Shown here piece after piece: positions 1-8,397 of a DNA stretch of 56,735 nt (positions are counted from its first letter, which is position 1; each line of letters begins with the position of its first letter). Below the pieces are notes generated by a model. The model searched no databases and had not been told where the DNA came from. It worked only from the letters and a program-made list of their open reading frames with translations. This stretch comes from CAZZEX01 sp964653285 (GTDB lineage Bacteria; Chloroflexota; Anaerolineae; B4-G1), in the NCBI GenBank assembly GCA_964653285.1, contig CAZZEX010000021.1:1-56735 (forward strand). The letters run 5' to 3'. A program made the translations under genes and the position numbers.

Positions 1-116
1 GCCGGACATTGTGCTATCCAACGACTTTCGGGCCTTCCACACCCCCCAGGCGAAAGCCTTCTGGAAAGAGCACGGCATCGCCGTCGAGAGCCTGTATGGG
101 CTGCTGTGTGTCCTCG

Positions 117-260
117 GCCGGCGGGAGCGTAAGGGAGAGACCGAGCCCAGAGTTGCTGGCGCGGGGTGGGCTGTACAGCCAACTCTACCGGCGGCAGTTG
201 GAATTGGCAGCGAGCGGAAACACGAAGGCCCGAAGTAACGAAAGACACGAAAGTGTTTGA
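117..260 (+). pseudogene. ABC-transporter ATPase C-terminal relic
   Basis: The last ~40 codons of this frame read PELLARGGLYSQLYRRQLE, the usual C-terminal tail of ABC exporter ATPase subunits after the H-loop. No Walker or signature motif precedes it in this frame. Just upstream, another frame (from about position 2) reads DIVLSNDFRAFHTPQAKAFW, weakly like a DDE transposase segment. The two halves do not belong to one protein, so this looks like a deletion or insertion junction near position 110. The window edge cuts off any further 5' part. It could instead be the real end of a gene carrying a frameshift. Confidence 0.4.
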
Positions 261-282
261 CAATACATAGGGAACTTCGTTC

Positions 283-312
283 CAATGAACAATGAGACAA
301 TGAACAATGAAC
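283..312. repeat. Heptanucleotide tandem repeat (TGAACAA)
   Basis: About four imperfect copies of TGAACAA occur in a row, one of them shifted by a base. It is the first of several 7-nt-period tracts in the window and lies in non-coding DNA. Confidence 0.6.
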
Positions 313-407
313 AAAAGCGGCTCAACATTCTGAATGTTATTCACAATCCTGGGGCAATAATGACATATTTCGTGTCTTTCGTGGTGTCTTTTGTGCTTTT
401 CGTGTTC

Positions 408-570
408 TCAATTGACCAGTCGCTTGATCTGCAACCGGGAAGCGCCGAAGTTTAACAGCAGGCCCAGCTTGAACCCCGATGCTTTGACGTAGTTGAGAGC
501 CTGTACGTAGCACCGTGCCGGTATCGGTGATCTCCTCGTATTCGTACTCCAGAGTTTTCTCGGTATCCAT
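408..570 (-). pseudogene. GxxExxY-family relic, internally deleted
   Basis: The N-terminus (MDTEKTLEYEYEEIT) and the C-terminus (KASGFKLGLLLNFG followed by QIKRLVN) match the two ends of GxxExxY proteins, which are normally about 125 residues. The middle, including the GxxExxY motif, is missing and the two ends lie in different frames. Only ~54 codons remain. The gene is embedded in CACGAA repeats. Intact members are small proteins of unknown biochemical role. This copy is not expected to make a functional protein. Confidence 0.6.
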
Positions 571-747
571 TTCTGCCTCACTCTTTCGCGCTTTTCGTGT
601 GCTTTTCGCTCCTTCGTGTTTCTTTTCGTGTGATCTTCGGCTATTCGTGTTTCCACTACCCACGGCCACACCGCACCGCATCCCTTGAACCGCTAATGTC
701 GCTGAAACACGAAAGTCCGAAAGGACGAAGGACGCGAGGGATGCATG

Positions 748-1998
748 TCAAGCGCTCTTGCCGCCCTCGTCCTGCTCCAGCACCCACAGTCGCACCAGCG
801 CCAGCGCTCCGTCGGCGGCCCACTCCCGCACGCGGGCGCGGTCGCCGTTGAAACTGATGCGCCGGCAGGTCTCCCGGCCCCGCAGATTCACCGCCACGTG
901 GACCGCGCCGTAGGGCCGCCGGGGGGTGCTATCTTCAGGGATGATGAGCGTCCCCACGCCCACGCCGATGTCAGCATCGGTGGCCTGCCGGATCGCGTTC
1001 GCCATCGTCAGGGCGTCATCCTCGTAGGTCAGGCGGCTCCTCTTCCCTCTCCCCGACGCTTCCCATTCTGAACCGAAGATCATGCTGCGCCGGAGCCAGC
1101 GCTGGGACCCCTCCGGCCCGGTCAGCCGGGTGGCCACCAGCCCACCGGTGCCCAGTTCCGCTGTCGCGATGGTCAGCCCGCGCTTGACCAGCAGGTCGGC
1201 CGCCACCTGGGGCAGGTCCCGCTCATCCTCGCTGATGACGTGCTGTCCCAGTTCGGCCCGCAGCGTCGCCAGGTCCGCCTCAATCAGCGATTCCGCTTCC
1301 TCCAGCGTGCTGCCTGCGGCGACCACCTCGACGGTGATGGTGCCCCGGTGGGGCAGGAGCCCCAGGAGTGGGTTGCGGCCCCGCGCCAGCATGGGCTGGA
1401 TTCGCTCGTTGATCTCCGACTCCGGCAGGCCGTAGACCTTGAGCGCCGCCCGCCGGACGTGGTGACCGGTTCCCACCAATTCCCGCAGATGGGGCAGGAT
1501 GAACCTCTCCAGCATGCCTTCCATCTCGTAGGGGATACCCGGAGTGACGAAGATATGCTTTCCGCTCGTCGGCAGATAGAACCCGGCGGCGGTGCCCCGG
1601 TCGTTGTAGATGATTGTGCTGCCAGCGGGCACCTGGGCCTGGATGCGGTTGCTCGTCGGTATAGTGGACATCGTGCGGCCCCGGCGGGCGAACCGCTCCT
1701 GGATGCGGGCCAGTGCCTTGGCGTCCTCCACCAACTCCAGGTTGAAGTAGGCGGCGATGGCCTGACGGGTCAGGTCGTCCTCCGTGGGTCCCAGCCCGCC
1801 AGTGATGATGACGACGTCGGCCACTTCCAGCGCGATGCGCAGCCCTCTGTGGATGGCCTCCCGGTCGTCGCTCACAGTCAGGTGCAGGACGACCTCAGCG
1901 GGCAGGAGCGCCAGGCGGCGCGAGATGGCCTGGGAGTTGGTGTCCAGCCGGTAGCCGCAGGTCAGTTCGTCGCCGATGGTGAGAATGGCTGATTTCAT
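748..1998 (-). CDS. cinA: CinA-family protein with degenerate deamidase domain
   Basis: This 416-residue protein has the CinA layout. An N-terminal MoCF/COG1058 domain (residues ~1-170; ILTIGDEL, DTNSQ, TGGLGPTEDD) is followed by a linking region and a C-terminal PncC-like domain from ~260. CinA proteins hydrolyse ADP-ribose and deamidate NMN. The deamidase motif normally reads AESCTGG, but here it is AELGTGG, so the catalytic Ser is lost. The SNEAK and IAGPDGG regions are also unrecognisable. I infer that only the N-terminal pyrophosphatase could be active. The ATG at 1998 has a GGAGGTGAT ribosome site and overlaps the upstream FAD gene by 4 nt (ATGA), so translation is probably coupled. A longer open frame upstream is an artefact of overlap. 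Confidence 0.88.
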   Translation of the reverse strand: MKSAILTIGDELTCGYRLDTNSQAISRRLALLPAEVVLHLTVSDDREAIHRGLRIALEVADVVIITGGLGPTEDDLTRQAIAAYFNLELVEDAKALARIQERFARRGRTMSTIPTSNRIQAQVPAGSTIIYNDRGTAAGFYLPTSGKHIFVTPGIPYEMEGMLERFILPHLRELVGTGHHVRRAALKVYGLPESEINERIQPMLARGRNPLLGLLPHRGTITVEVVAAGSTLEEAESLIEADLATLRAELGQHVISEDERDLPQVAADLLVKRGLTIATAELGTGGLVATRLTGPEGSQRWLRRSMIFGSEWEASGRGKRSRLTYEDDALTMANAIRQATDADIGVGVGTLIIPEDSTPRRPYGAVHVAVNLRGRETCRRISFNGDRARVREWAADGALALVRLWVLEQDEGGKSA

Positions 1999-3323
1999 CT
2001 GATCACCTCCCGCGCTACCCGTCGCCCCATCTCCACAGCGTAGTTGCTCCCCCGGTCCCAGGGATAGACCTGGCTCATATTCGCCATCCACAGCCCAGGA
2101 ATGGGCGTTTTCAGCGGTGGGATGTTGCGCGAGTGGTTGAGCGGGGGAATCGGCTGGGCGTACCTTTCGGTGAACATCCAACTGGCGCGCACCCAATCGA
2201 GGTGGAAATCTGGGTTTATCTTGACCAACCCCGGCAGATAGGTCTCCAGCAACTGTTCCTTGCTGTAGTCGAAATAGGGATGGTCGGGCGGCAGGTAGTC
2301 GCCGCAGTAGACCAGGTGGTCGCCCCCGTAGTGCTCCGGGCTGACGTAGTTGGTGTGCTCGACCAGTCCCATGAAGGGAAGGCCTTCCCCCTTGGGCAGG
2401 TTGATCCAGTAGTGGCCCTCGGTCAGGCGATGCTTGAGGGCCAGGATGAGCACTACCGCGCCCATTGATTTGAGCCGACCCAATTTGGCGGCGTAATTGG
2501 GGGGGAGATCGGGGGTCAACCGTACCATCGCCTGGGGGGAGCAGGTGCCGATGACCTGCTCGTGCTCGGCGACGTCCGCCGCCGTCTCCAGCCGCAGGCA
2601 GCCATCGGCGGTGGGATGGATGGCCCGCACCGCTGTCCCCAGCCGCACCTCTCCACCCTGTGCTTGCACCCGTTCGACCAGGAGATCTATAAATCCCTGG
2701 AATCCGCCGACGAAGTAGCCCAGGCTGGCGGTACGTTTGTACAGTCTGGCCCACATCCAGGCCATGTTCACGTCCCGATAGTTCTCTTCGCCGAATTTGC
2801 TGATGAGCAAAGGCTTCCACATCACGTCGTAGGCCCGTTCACCGACTGTCCTGCGCATCCACTCATCCGCCGAAACGCGCTCCAGCGGATGCCAGTTCCT
2901 GGTCAGTATCAGGTAGACGCCCACCAGCCCGAACCGCAGGCGGTCTACCAGCGGCAGCGGAGTGAACTGGAGCGTGCGGATGGCGCGGTGCAGCGGCGCT
3001 AAAGGGATGAACTTGAGTGCAGGGACAGGGCTGTCAAGCGGGTAGAGCCGGCCCTGGTAGTAGATGGAGGTGGTGGGGCGGGGGAAGAAAAGCCGGTCGC
3101 GGGTCCCGAGTTCATCTATCATGCGGATGACGTCGTCGTCGGAGGCGAACCAGTGGTGGTAGAAGCGGTCCAGGCGCCACTCCCACCGCTCGTCGCGGAA
3201 GCCCGCCGCCAGCCCCCCGGCATAGGACCGCGCCTCGTAGACAGTGACGTCGTGGCCTTGCTTCGTCAGGTCGTAGGCGGCTGTCAGGCCAGTGATTCCT
3301 GCACCGATGATGCCGACATCCAT
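1995..3323 (-). CDS. FAD-dependent oxidoreductase, amine-oxidase/protoporphyrinogen-oxidase-like
   Basis: A 442-residue flavoprotein. It opens with a Rossmann dinucleotide site (GIIGAGITGLTAAYDL) and the E of YEAR at the end of strand 2. The C-terminus (GLWMANMSQVYPWDRGSNYA) matches the FAD-contacting end of the protoporphyrinogen oxidase and phytoene desaturase superfamily. Related proteins often sit near glycosyltransferases and membrane flippases, and the neighbour upstream is flippase-like, so a lipid or polysaccharide substrate is possible. The substrate cannot be read from sequence. The ATG at 3323 is preferred over a TTG two codons upstream because AGGA lies at suitable distance. The gene overlaps cinA by 4 nt. 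Confidence 0.82.
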   Translation of the reverse strand: MDVGIIGAGITGLTAAYDLTKQGHDVTVYEARSYAGGLAAGFRDERWEWRLDRFYHHWFASDDDVIRMIDELGTRDRLFFPRPTTSIYYQGRLYPLDSPVPALKFIPLAPLHRAIRTLQFTPLPLVDRLRFGLVGVYLILTRNWHPLERVSADEWMRRTVGERAYDVMWKPLLISKFGEENYRDVNMAWMWARLYKRTASLGYFVGGFQGFIDLLVERVQAQGGEVRLGTAVRAIHPTADGCLRLETAADVAEHEQVIGTCSPQAMVRLTPDLPPNYAAKLGRLKSMGAVVLILALKHRLTEGHYWINLPKGEGLPFMGLVEHTNYVSPEHYGGDHLVYCGDYLPPDHPYFDYSKEQLLETYLPGLVKINPDFHLDWVRASWMFTERYAQPIPPLNHSRNIPPLKTPIPGLWMANMSQVYPWDRGSNYAVEMGRRVAREVIR

Positions 3324-3364
3324 AGGCAAGTCCTAAATCCCAATGACCAAACCCCAATAGCAGA

Positions 3365-4411
3365 CTACTTGCTCAACCCGCTTGCCCACTCGGCCAGCGT
3401 CCGCCCCAAGTCCGACTTGCCCAGCCCGCTACGCCACATAAACCACAGCCCGGCGAAGGTTTCCGTACACCATAGCACGGCGTGTAGCAACGTCTGGTAA
3501 CTGATGGCCGTGTTCTGGACGACGCCGACGTGGGTCAGCACCAGGATGGCAGGAGCGTCGAAAGTGCCCAGATTACCCGGCCCCGAAGGCAGCGCCGTCC
3601 CCAGGTTGGCCGCGCCGCTCATCAACAGGAGGTGGTGCAGGTCAACGCCAAAACCAAACGAGTTCATCAGCAGACGGTAACTGCACGTCTCGGCCGTCCA
3701 CACGGTGATGGAAAAGACCAGAACCAGGGTCAGCGTCAGGACGGATCTGATGGAGGCGAAACCACGAATGAAGCGCTCGGCGACGTCACGCAGACGTGGG
3801 CGGAAGTGCTGCGGGGTGAGGCGGGCGATGAGCCACTCCGCCAGGTGCTGGATGGGGACGGGCCATAACACCAGCGCGTAGACAAATGCCAGCGCAGCGC
3901 CAAAAATCGCCACTGCCGCCCACACGATGTAGCGCAGGTAATCGGGGATGCCTCCGATGAAGGCCGCCAGGATGAGGAACAGGATCATCGTCAGCCCGTC
4001 GAAGACACGCTCGACCAGGATGGAGGCCAGCCCGGCGGCGGCGGAAACAGAGTTGCGCTGTCGCAGCAGCAGCGCGCGTATGATCTCGCCAGTCCGAAAG
4101 GGATAGATGTTGTTTGCCCCCCGGCCCATGGCCATCGTCGGCAGAAGTTCTCGCAGGGGGATGTGACGCTCGGAGGAGAGGAGCGCCTGCCACCGGGCGG
4201 TACGGGCCACCAGCGCGAAGAGATATAGAACCACTGCTGGCGCAATCCAGAGGTAGTGGGCCTGTCTGAAGGCCAGCCAGACCTCCCTTGGCTGCAGGTT
4301 CTGGATGGCGATGTACAAGGACACGCCGCTCACCATCAGGCCCACGATAGCCCTCCAGTTGAAACGGCGTCCCCGATCTATTCTGGCTCTCACCTGTTCC
4401 CTCCCCGTCAT
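3365..4411 (-). CDS. Flippase-like integral membrane protein (LPG-synthase TM / UPF0104 family)
   Basis: A 348-residue polytopic protein with about eight hydrophobic segments. It has family hallmarks of the MprF-type flippase domain: R..RW..LL early, MGRGANNIYPFRTGEI, LASILVERVFDG, and SGPGNLGTFDAPAI in the last third. Members move lipids or glycolipids across the membrane; the substrate here is unknown. A GTG at 4393, seven codons inside, has a strong GGGGAGG ribosome site, so the true start may be there rather than the ATG at 4411. It lies 41 nt upstream of the FAD oxidoreductase in the same orientation and probably forms an operon with it and cinA. Confidence 0.8.
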   Translation of the reverse strand: MTGREQVRARIDRGRRFNWRAIVGLMVSGVSLYIAIQNLQPREVWLAFRQAHYLWIAPAVVLYLFALVARTARWQALLSSERHIPLRELLPTMAMGRGANNIYPFRTGEIIRALLLRQRNSVSAAAGLASILVERVFDGLTMILFLILAAFIGGIPDYLRYIVWAAVAIFGAALAFVYALVLWPVPIQHLAEWLIARLTPQHFRPRLRDVAERFIRGFASIRSVLTLTLVLVFSITVWTAETCSYRLLMNSFGFGVDLHHLLLMSGAANLGTALPSGPGNLGTFDAPAILVLTHVGVVQNTAISYQTLLHAVLWCTETFAGLWFMWRSGLGKSDLGRTLAEWASGLSK

Positions 4412-4526
4412 CGGCGTTGTGCCGCCATCAGCAGGTTCCCTTCAGGTAAACCATTCTAGCATATCCTTCCTAAATGACAACACCAGCCGCCCCCAACCTG
4501 GCGGATAGGCTGGTTCGCGCCCGGCG

Positions 4527-4591
4527 TTGCTCCTCGCTCCCTGCCTCCGGTCTCTCGCTTCTTGTCTCTTGCCCCTTGCCTCCTCCCTCTT
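4527..4591. repeat. Heptanucleotide purine-rich repeat
   Basis: On the minus strand this tract reads as successive 7-mers of the form RGRGRCA (GGAGGCA, AGGGGCA, AGAGACA, AGAAGCG, AGAGACC, GGAGGCA). It is the same repeat type as the tract inside pcrA at 47651-47720. Here it fills the space between rlmB and the flippase gene. Confidence 0.75.
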
Positions 4592-4599
4592 ACCACTGC

Positions 4600-5361
4600 T
4601 CAACCAACCACCGGCGTCTGTCGCTGTCGCCACGCCTCGTAGAGCACGATGGACCCAGCCACGGCAGCGTTGAGGGAAGTCACCTTTCCTTGCATAGGCA
4701 GTTCAACCAGGAAGTCGCACCGCTCCCGTACCAAACGCCGCAATCCTTCCCCCTCGCTCCCTACCACCAGCGCTAGCGGGCCGTTCAGGTCGGCCTCGTG
4801 GTAGAGTTGCGTGCCGTGCAGCGCCTCCAACCCGGCCACCCACACGTCGTGCGCCTTGAGCCTCTCAATGGCGCTCACCAGATTAGTCACCTGTGCCACC
4901 AGCAGGTGCTCCACTGCACCTGCCGAGGCGTGGACCACCGCCGGTGTGATGCCCACCGCCCGCCGCCGCTGAATCACCACCCCGTGCACGCCCACGGCCT
5001 CGGCTGTGCGTAGCAAACCCCCCATGTTCTGAGGATCCTGCAACAGATCGAGCAGCAGGAGTAGAAGGGCTTCGTGACGGGATGAGGCCATGGCCAGGAT
5101 GTCATCGAGCGTGCTGTAGGGATACTCGCTCGTCTCCAGCGCCACGCCCTGGTGGTTGACGTTGCCAAGACGGTTCAGATTGCGCCGTTCGGTGCGATCC
5201 ACCGGCACCCCGGCCTGCTCGGCCAGAAAAACAATCTGGCCGATGATGTCCGTCTGCCGGACGCCTTCGGCCAGCATCACTTTGTGGGGCTTGCGCCGCC
5301 TGGCCTGCAACGATTCGCGGACCGCGTGCCGGCCATAGAGAACTTGAGAATGTCCCCTCAT
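4600..5361 (-). CDS. rlmB: 23S rRNA 2'-O-ribose methyltransferase (TrmH/RlmB family)
   Basis: A 253-residue SpoU-family methyltransferase. The N-terminal L30e-like substrate-binding domain (residues 1-~85; LYGRHAVRESL) is followed by the knotted SPOUT domain. Motif 1 is DPQNMGGLLRTAEAVG, motif 2 is VVGSEGEGL, and motif 3 is SLNAAVAGSIVLYE. The family methylates the 2'-OH of a guanosine in the 23S rRNA P-loop using SAM. It is translationally coupled to cysS through a 4-nt ATGA overlap, an arrangement common in many bacteria. The precise target (G2251 or another nucleotide) is inferred from family membership. Confidence 0.93.
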   Translation of the reverse strand: MRGHSQVLYGRHAVRESLQARRRKPHKVMLAEGVRQTDIIGQIVFLAEQAGVPVDRTERRNLNRLGNVNHQGVALETSEYPYSTLDDILAMASSRHEALLLLLLDLLQDPQNMGGLLRTAEAVGVHGVVIQRRRAVGITPAVVHASAGAVEHLLVAQVTNLVSAIERLKAHDVWVAGLEALHGTQLYHEADLNGPLALVVGSEGEGLRRLVRERCDFLVELPMQGKVTSLNAAVAGSIVLYEAWRQRQTPVVG

Positions 5362-6818
5362 CCTCCCCTGTGCTCCACCCGCCAGGTTGGTCCCTCGGGC
5401 CGATCTTCGACCACAATGCCGAGTTCCCTCAGTTGGCAGCGCAGCGCATCTGCTTGCTCCCAGTCCTTGGCCCCACGATATCGCTGGCGAGTGCTTAAAA
5501 TGATACCCATCAGCCCCTCAACCAACTCGCCGCCGGCCTCATGGGTCAGATTCTCGGGGATGATACCCAGTACCTTGCTGCCCAACTCACGGTAGAGGCC
5601 GTCCATCGCTGCCAGTGTGCCCCGGCTCACCGGTTGCCCTGAAGCCAGCAGCGCGTTCACGGCCCTGTTGAAGTCGAAGAGAGCAGCAATCGCTTTGGGC
5701 GTGTTGAAATCATCGTTCATTGCCTCCATGAACGCATCGTGATGGGGGTCAAGGTCGGTGATATAGGAAAGGTCTGCCGTGCCCGACGGCATAGCGTACT
5801 CCACCCGCATTCGCAATGCGCGCACGGTACTATGCAGCCGCTCAACCCCCCGCTCGGCGGCCAGCATCGCGTCGCGGCTGAAATCCATTGGTCCCCGGTA
5901 GTGGCTCGATAGGATGAAGAAACGGATTGCCTCCGGGCTGTAGAGTTTGAGCGCCTCCTTGATAGTGAGGAAGTTGCCCAGGCTTTTGCTCATCTTGATC
6001 CCGTTGACAGTCAGGGAGCCGGCCAAAATCCAGTAACGGGCGAAGGGTTTGCCGGTGGCAGCCTCCGATTGGGCGATTTCGCACTCGTTGTGCGGGAAGA
6101 TATTGTCCAGCCCGCCACCGTGAATGTCAAACGTCTCACCCAGGTACTTGGTCGCCATCGCTGTGCACTCGATGTGCCAGCCTGGATAGCCCCAGCCCCA
6201 GGGTGAGGGCCAGCGCAGGACGTGTTCCGGCTCGGCGTGTTTCCACAGCGCGAAATCGGCCGGGTGCTGCTTTTCCTCCCGCACCGCCACCCGCGCTCCT
6301 GCCTCTAACTCCTCGACCTTGTGGCCGGAGAGTTTCCCATATTCGTCAAACTTCTCCACCGAAAAATAAATATCCCCTCCTGCCGTTTCGTAGGCATATC
6401 CCTTCTCCAGCAGCGTCTTGACAATCTCTATCTGCTCGGGGATGTGGCCACTGGCGCGAGGGGAGATGTTGGGGCGAACTATTCCCAGGGCGTCCACGTC
6501 CTCGAAGTAGGAGCGAGTGTAGGTTTCCACCACCTCCATCGGCTCGACCCGCTCCCGCCGGGCTCCTTTCAGGATGCGATCCTCGCCAGTGTCCAAGATG
6601 TGACCCACATCGGTGATGTTCTGGACGTAGCGGACTTTGTAGCCCAGGTGGCGCAGGTAACGCACGATCACGTCCATCGCCACGTACGTTTTGGCATGGC
6701 CCAGGTGGGCATGATCATAAACCGTTGGACCGCAGACGTACATGCCCACCTGTCCCCTCTCCAGTGGTTCAAAAGGCTCTTTCTCGCGGGTCAGATAGTT
6801 GAAAACCTTCAGACTCAT
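5358..6818 (-). CDS. cysS: Cysteinyl-tRNA synthetase
   Basis: A 486-residue class I aminoacyl-tRNA synthetase. The start MSLKVFNYLTREKEPFEP is typical. The HIGH-like motif is HAHLGH, zinc ligands are in the CGPTVYD and WHIECTAMA / HNECEIAQ regions, and the KMSKS motif is intact (KMSKSLGNF). The C-terminal anticodon-binding helical domain includes ADALRCQLRELGI. It charges tRNA-Cys. Length fits the family. It sits 20 nt downstream of the TRAM/PIN gene with an AAGGAGG ribosome site and overlaps rlmB, so the three genes form one transcription unit. Confidence 0.97.
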   Translation of the reverse strand: MSLKVFNYLTREKEPFEPLERGQVGMYVCGPTVYDHAHLGHAKTYVAMDVIVRYLRHLGYKVRYVQNITDVGHILDTGEDRILKGARRERVEPMEVVETYTRSYFEDVDALGIVRPNISPRASGHIPEQIEIVKTLLEKGYAYETAGGDIYFSVEKFDEYGKLSGHKVEELEAGARVAVREEKQHPADFALWKHAEPEHVLRWPSPWGWGYPGWHIECTAMATKYLGETFDIHGGGLDNIFPHNECEIAQSEAATGKPFARYWILAGSLTVNGIKMSKSLGNFLTIKEALKLYSPEAIRFFILSSHYRGPMDFSRDAMLAAERGVERLHSTVRALRMRVEYAMPSGTADLSYITDLDPHHDAFMEAMNDDFNTPKAIAALFDFNRAVNALLASGQPVSRGTLAAMDGLYRELGSKVLGIIPENLTHEAGGELVEGLMGIILSTRQRYRGAKDWEQADALRCQLRELGIVVEDRPEGPTWRVEHRGG

Positions 6819-6838
6819 CGTGTCGTCCTCCTTAGCCC

Positions 6839-7888
6839 CTACCTTGCTAATCGGGCGAAAAGCATGCGACCAGCCGCCGTCTGCAGCACCTTGGTCACAA
6901 TTACTTCCCTGTTTTGGTTGATATATGGCTTTCCGTCTTCTACCACAACCATAGTACCATCGTCTAGATATCCTACGCCTTGGCCGATCTCCTTCCCCTC
7001 CTGAACGATCTTAACGACGAACGGCTCGCCGGGGAGAAGGAGAGCTTTGACAGCGTTAGCCAGTTCGTTGATGTTGAGCACTCTTACGCCCTGCAACTCC
7101 GCCACACGATTGAGATTGTAATCGTTGGTGACGATGGGACAGTGTAGCCGCTTTGCTAGCAATACCAACTTGTCGTCAACCTCTCGCACACCCTCGATGT
7201 CCATATCAGTGACGCGCACTGGCGTGACAGATTCGTTTTGGAGCCGGTGCAACATGTCTAACCCACGACGTCCCCGGTTGCGACGCAGGGTATCGGAAGA
7301 ATCGGCGATGTGCTGGAGCTCGTTGAGCACAAAGCGCGGGACCAGCATTTCGCCTTCGATGAAACCAGTGTGGCTGATGTCGGCGATGCGCCCATCAATG
7401 ATGACGCTGGTGTCCAGTAGCACGGGTTTATGCCCATTCTTTCCGGCTTCCGGGCCCTCTCCTCGCCCTGGCAACTTCCCGCGAATGATACTGAGAATGT
7501 CGTGTTGACGAGTGATCATCACCGTAATTCCCAGGTAGCCGAAGAGCACAGCAGCGACGAAGGGCAGAATCTGGCTGAAGGGTGGCGGGAGCAGCGAGAG
7601 CGGGAACGAGAGCATAGCAGCGATGATCAGGCCGACGACCAACCCAAGCACAGTGGCCAGCAGTTGCTGCGCCGGTGTCTGGCGGATGCGTTTGCGCAAG
7701 GCCAAGAAAGGCCGCACGGTCACGTAGGGCGTTAATACCAGGCCGATCAGTGCGCTGACGAGCAGAAAGATTGCCGCATACTGGTAGGGTGGGCCTCCCA
7801 ACTGGTCTGCTACGTAGGTGCCCAAAAAGGCCCCTCCAATAGCCATCAAGATCATACCGACAATACGGGAAATGAATTCTGTACTCAT
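6839..7888 (-). CDS. Membrane-anchored PIN/TRAM RNA-binding protein (YacL family)
   Basis: A 349-residue protein. Residues ~1-140 hold four transmembrane segments. A PIN-type nuclease domain follows (VLLDTSVIIDGRI, with later acidic residues in DDKLVLLAK and TNDYNLNRVA). The C-terminal TRAM domain (~285-345) carries GQGVGYLDDGTMVVVEDG. The YacL family is widespread in Firmicutes and Chloroflexota. The fold suggests membrane-associated RNA cleavage or binding, with no established substrate. It is the first gene of the operon with cysS and rlmB and is preceded by an AAGGAGG site and a long leader. Confidence 0.9.
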   Translation of the reverse strand: MSTEFISRIVGMILMAIGGAFLGTYVADQLGGPPYQYAAIFLLVSALIGLVLTPYVTVRPFLALRKRIRQTPAQQLLATVLGLVVGLIIAAMLSFPLSLLPPPFSQILPFVAAVLFGYLGITVMITRQHDILSIIRGKLPGRGEGPEAGKNGHKPVLLDTSVIIDGRIADISHTGFIEGEMLVPRFVLNELQHIADSSDTLRRNRGRRGLDMLHRLQNESVTPVRVTDMDIEGVREVDDKLVLLAKRLHCPIVTNDYNLNRVAELQGVRVLNINELANAVKALLLPGEPFVVKIVQEGKEIGQGVGYLDDGTMVVVEDGKPYINQNREVIVTKVLQTAAGRMLFARLAR

Positions 7889-8131
7889 AGGTATCCTCCT
7901 TATGATAAATAATTAAGACCCGATCCGCGAACACGCCCTTATCATAGAAACAGGTGAGCACCAGCAAGGCCCTCACCTGCCGAAAGGCACCCTACATAGC
8001 CTGGCACTGGCATGCCTGGGTACAGTTTCGTCCCTGTGCCAGACGATTTCGCGGTACAGAATGAAATGAGACGATGAGTACGCGCAACTGAACCACGCAA
8101 CGGATGATGAGGGCCATTGGTAGGGCCAAGC
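7889..8131 (-). promoter_or_regulatory. Long structured 5' leader of the PIN/TRAM-cysS-rlmB operon
   Basis: From the predicted transcription start (~8131) to the ATG at 7888 there are about 240 nt without a gene. On the minus strand the leader contains a long pairing TCTGGCAC/GTGCCAGG, a small hairpin TGCC-TTTC-GGCA and a hairpin AGGTGAG/CTCACCT with a 13-nt loop (7947-7980). It contains TACCGCGAAA, reminiscent of the T-box core, but no AGGGTGG precedes it, so I do not call a T-box. It could be a regulatory leader for this tRNA-synthetase operon. Confidence 0.4.
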
Positions 8132-8137
8132 ACTAAT

Positions 8138-8166
8138 ATCTTAGCACATTCGCCGTCAAAAGTCAA
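8138..8166 (-). promoter_or_regulatory. Sigma70-type promoter for the PIN/TRAM-cysS-rlmB operon
   Basis: Minus strand: TTGACT, 17-nt spacer, TAAGAT, with an extended -10 (TGC directly before the hexamer). The stretch ATGTGCTA before and into the -10 recurs at the promoters at 31875 and 53987. Confidence 0.6.
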
Positions 8167-8293
8167 CGGCGCTATGGCTGGTAATTATCTGAATCTGTCT
8201 GGTGCTTGCAGCCCGTGTTGGTCGGTTGTGCTGAGCATCGGTTCGCTTCGAAAACTCACCCAGAGGCCAATAGGCATTTTCCCACTGTTGGGC

Positions 8294-8299
8294 TATAAT
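8294..8299 (+). promoter_or_regulatory. Candidate -10 box upstream of the DUF2270 gene
   Basis: TATAAT in the context TGGGCTATAATGT, identical to the context at 18967. No convincing -35 is seen 16-18 nt upstream. It lies about 100 nt before the DUF2270 start. Confidence 0.35.
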
Positions 8300-8397
8300 G
8301 TACTGTGGACCGAGGTAGGATATTCAGGTAACACGCTGACCGCGTCGTCCTCCGAAAAGACAGGCGCGTGATACGGCGGCATAGGCTTGATGAGGCA

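Larger units (their letters stand above)
216..741. repeat. CACGAA-type degenerate repeat cluster
   Basis: Four patches share the imperfect unit (A)ACACGAAGG/AAGNNCGAAG in both orientations: 216-262 (plus), 364-405 (minus), 580-650 (minus) and 702-741 (plus). They flank and partly fuse with the GxxExxY relic at 408-570. Units are spaced 7-9 nt apart. No long ORF is supported in these patches. Confidence 0.6.

Noticed and set aside
2..112. IS630-like transposase fragment at the window start
   Set aside because: Only about 25 residues look vaguely DDE-like and the catalytic context is outside the window, so I do not list it as a mobile element.
748..2820. 690-residue open frame covering cinA plus upstream sequence
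   Set aside because: The part before the ATG at 1998 overlaps the FAD oxidoreductase in another frame and resembles nothing. It is a high-GC shadow.
7889..8131. T-box riboswitch upstream of the cysS operon
   Set aside because: TACCGCGAAA is present but the AGGGTGG half of the T-box bulge is missing, and no specifier stem or terminator/antiterminator pair could be drawn.
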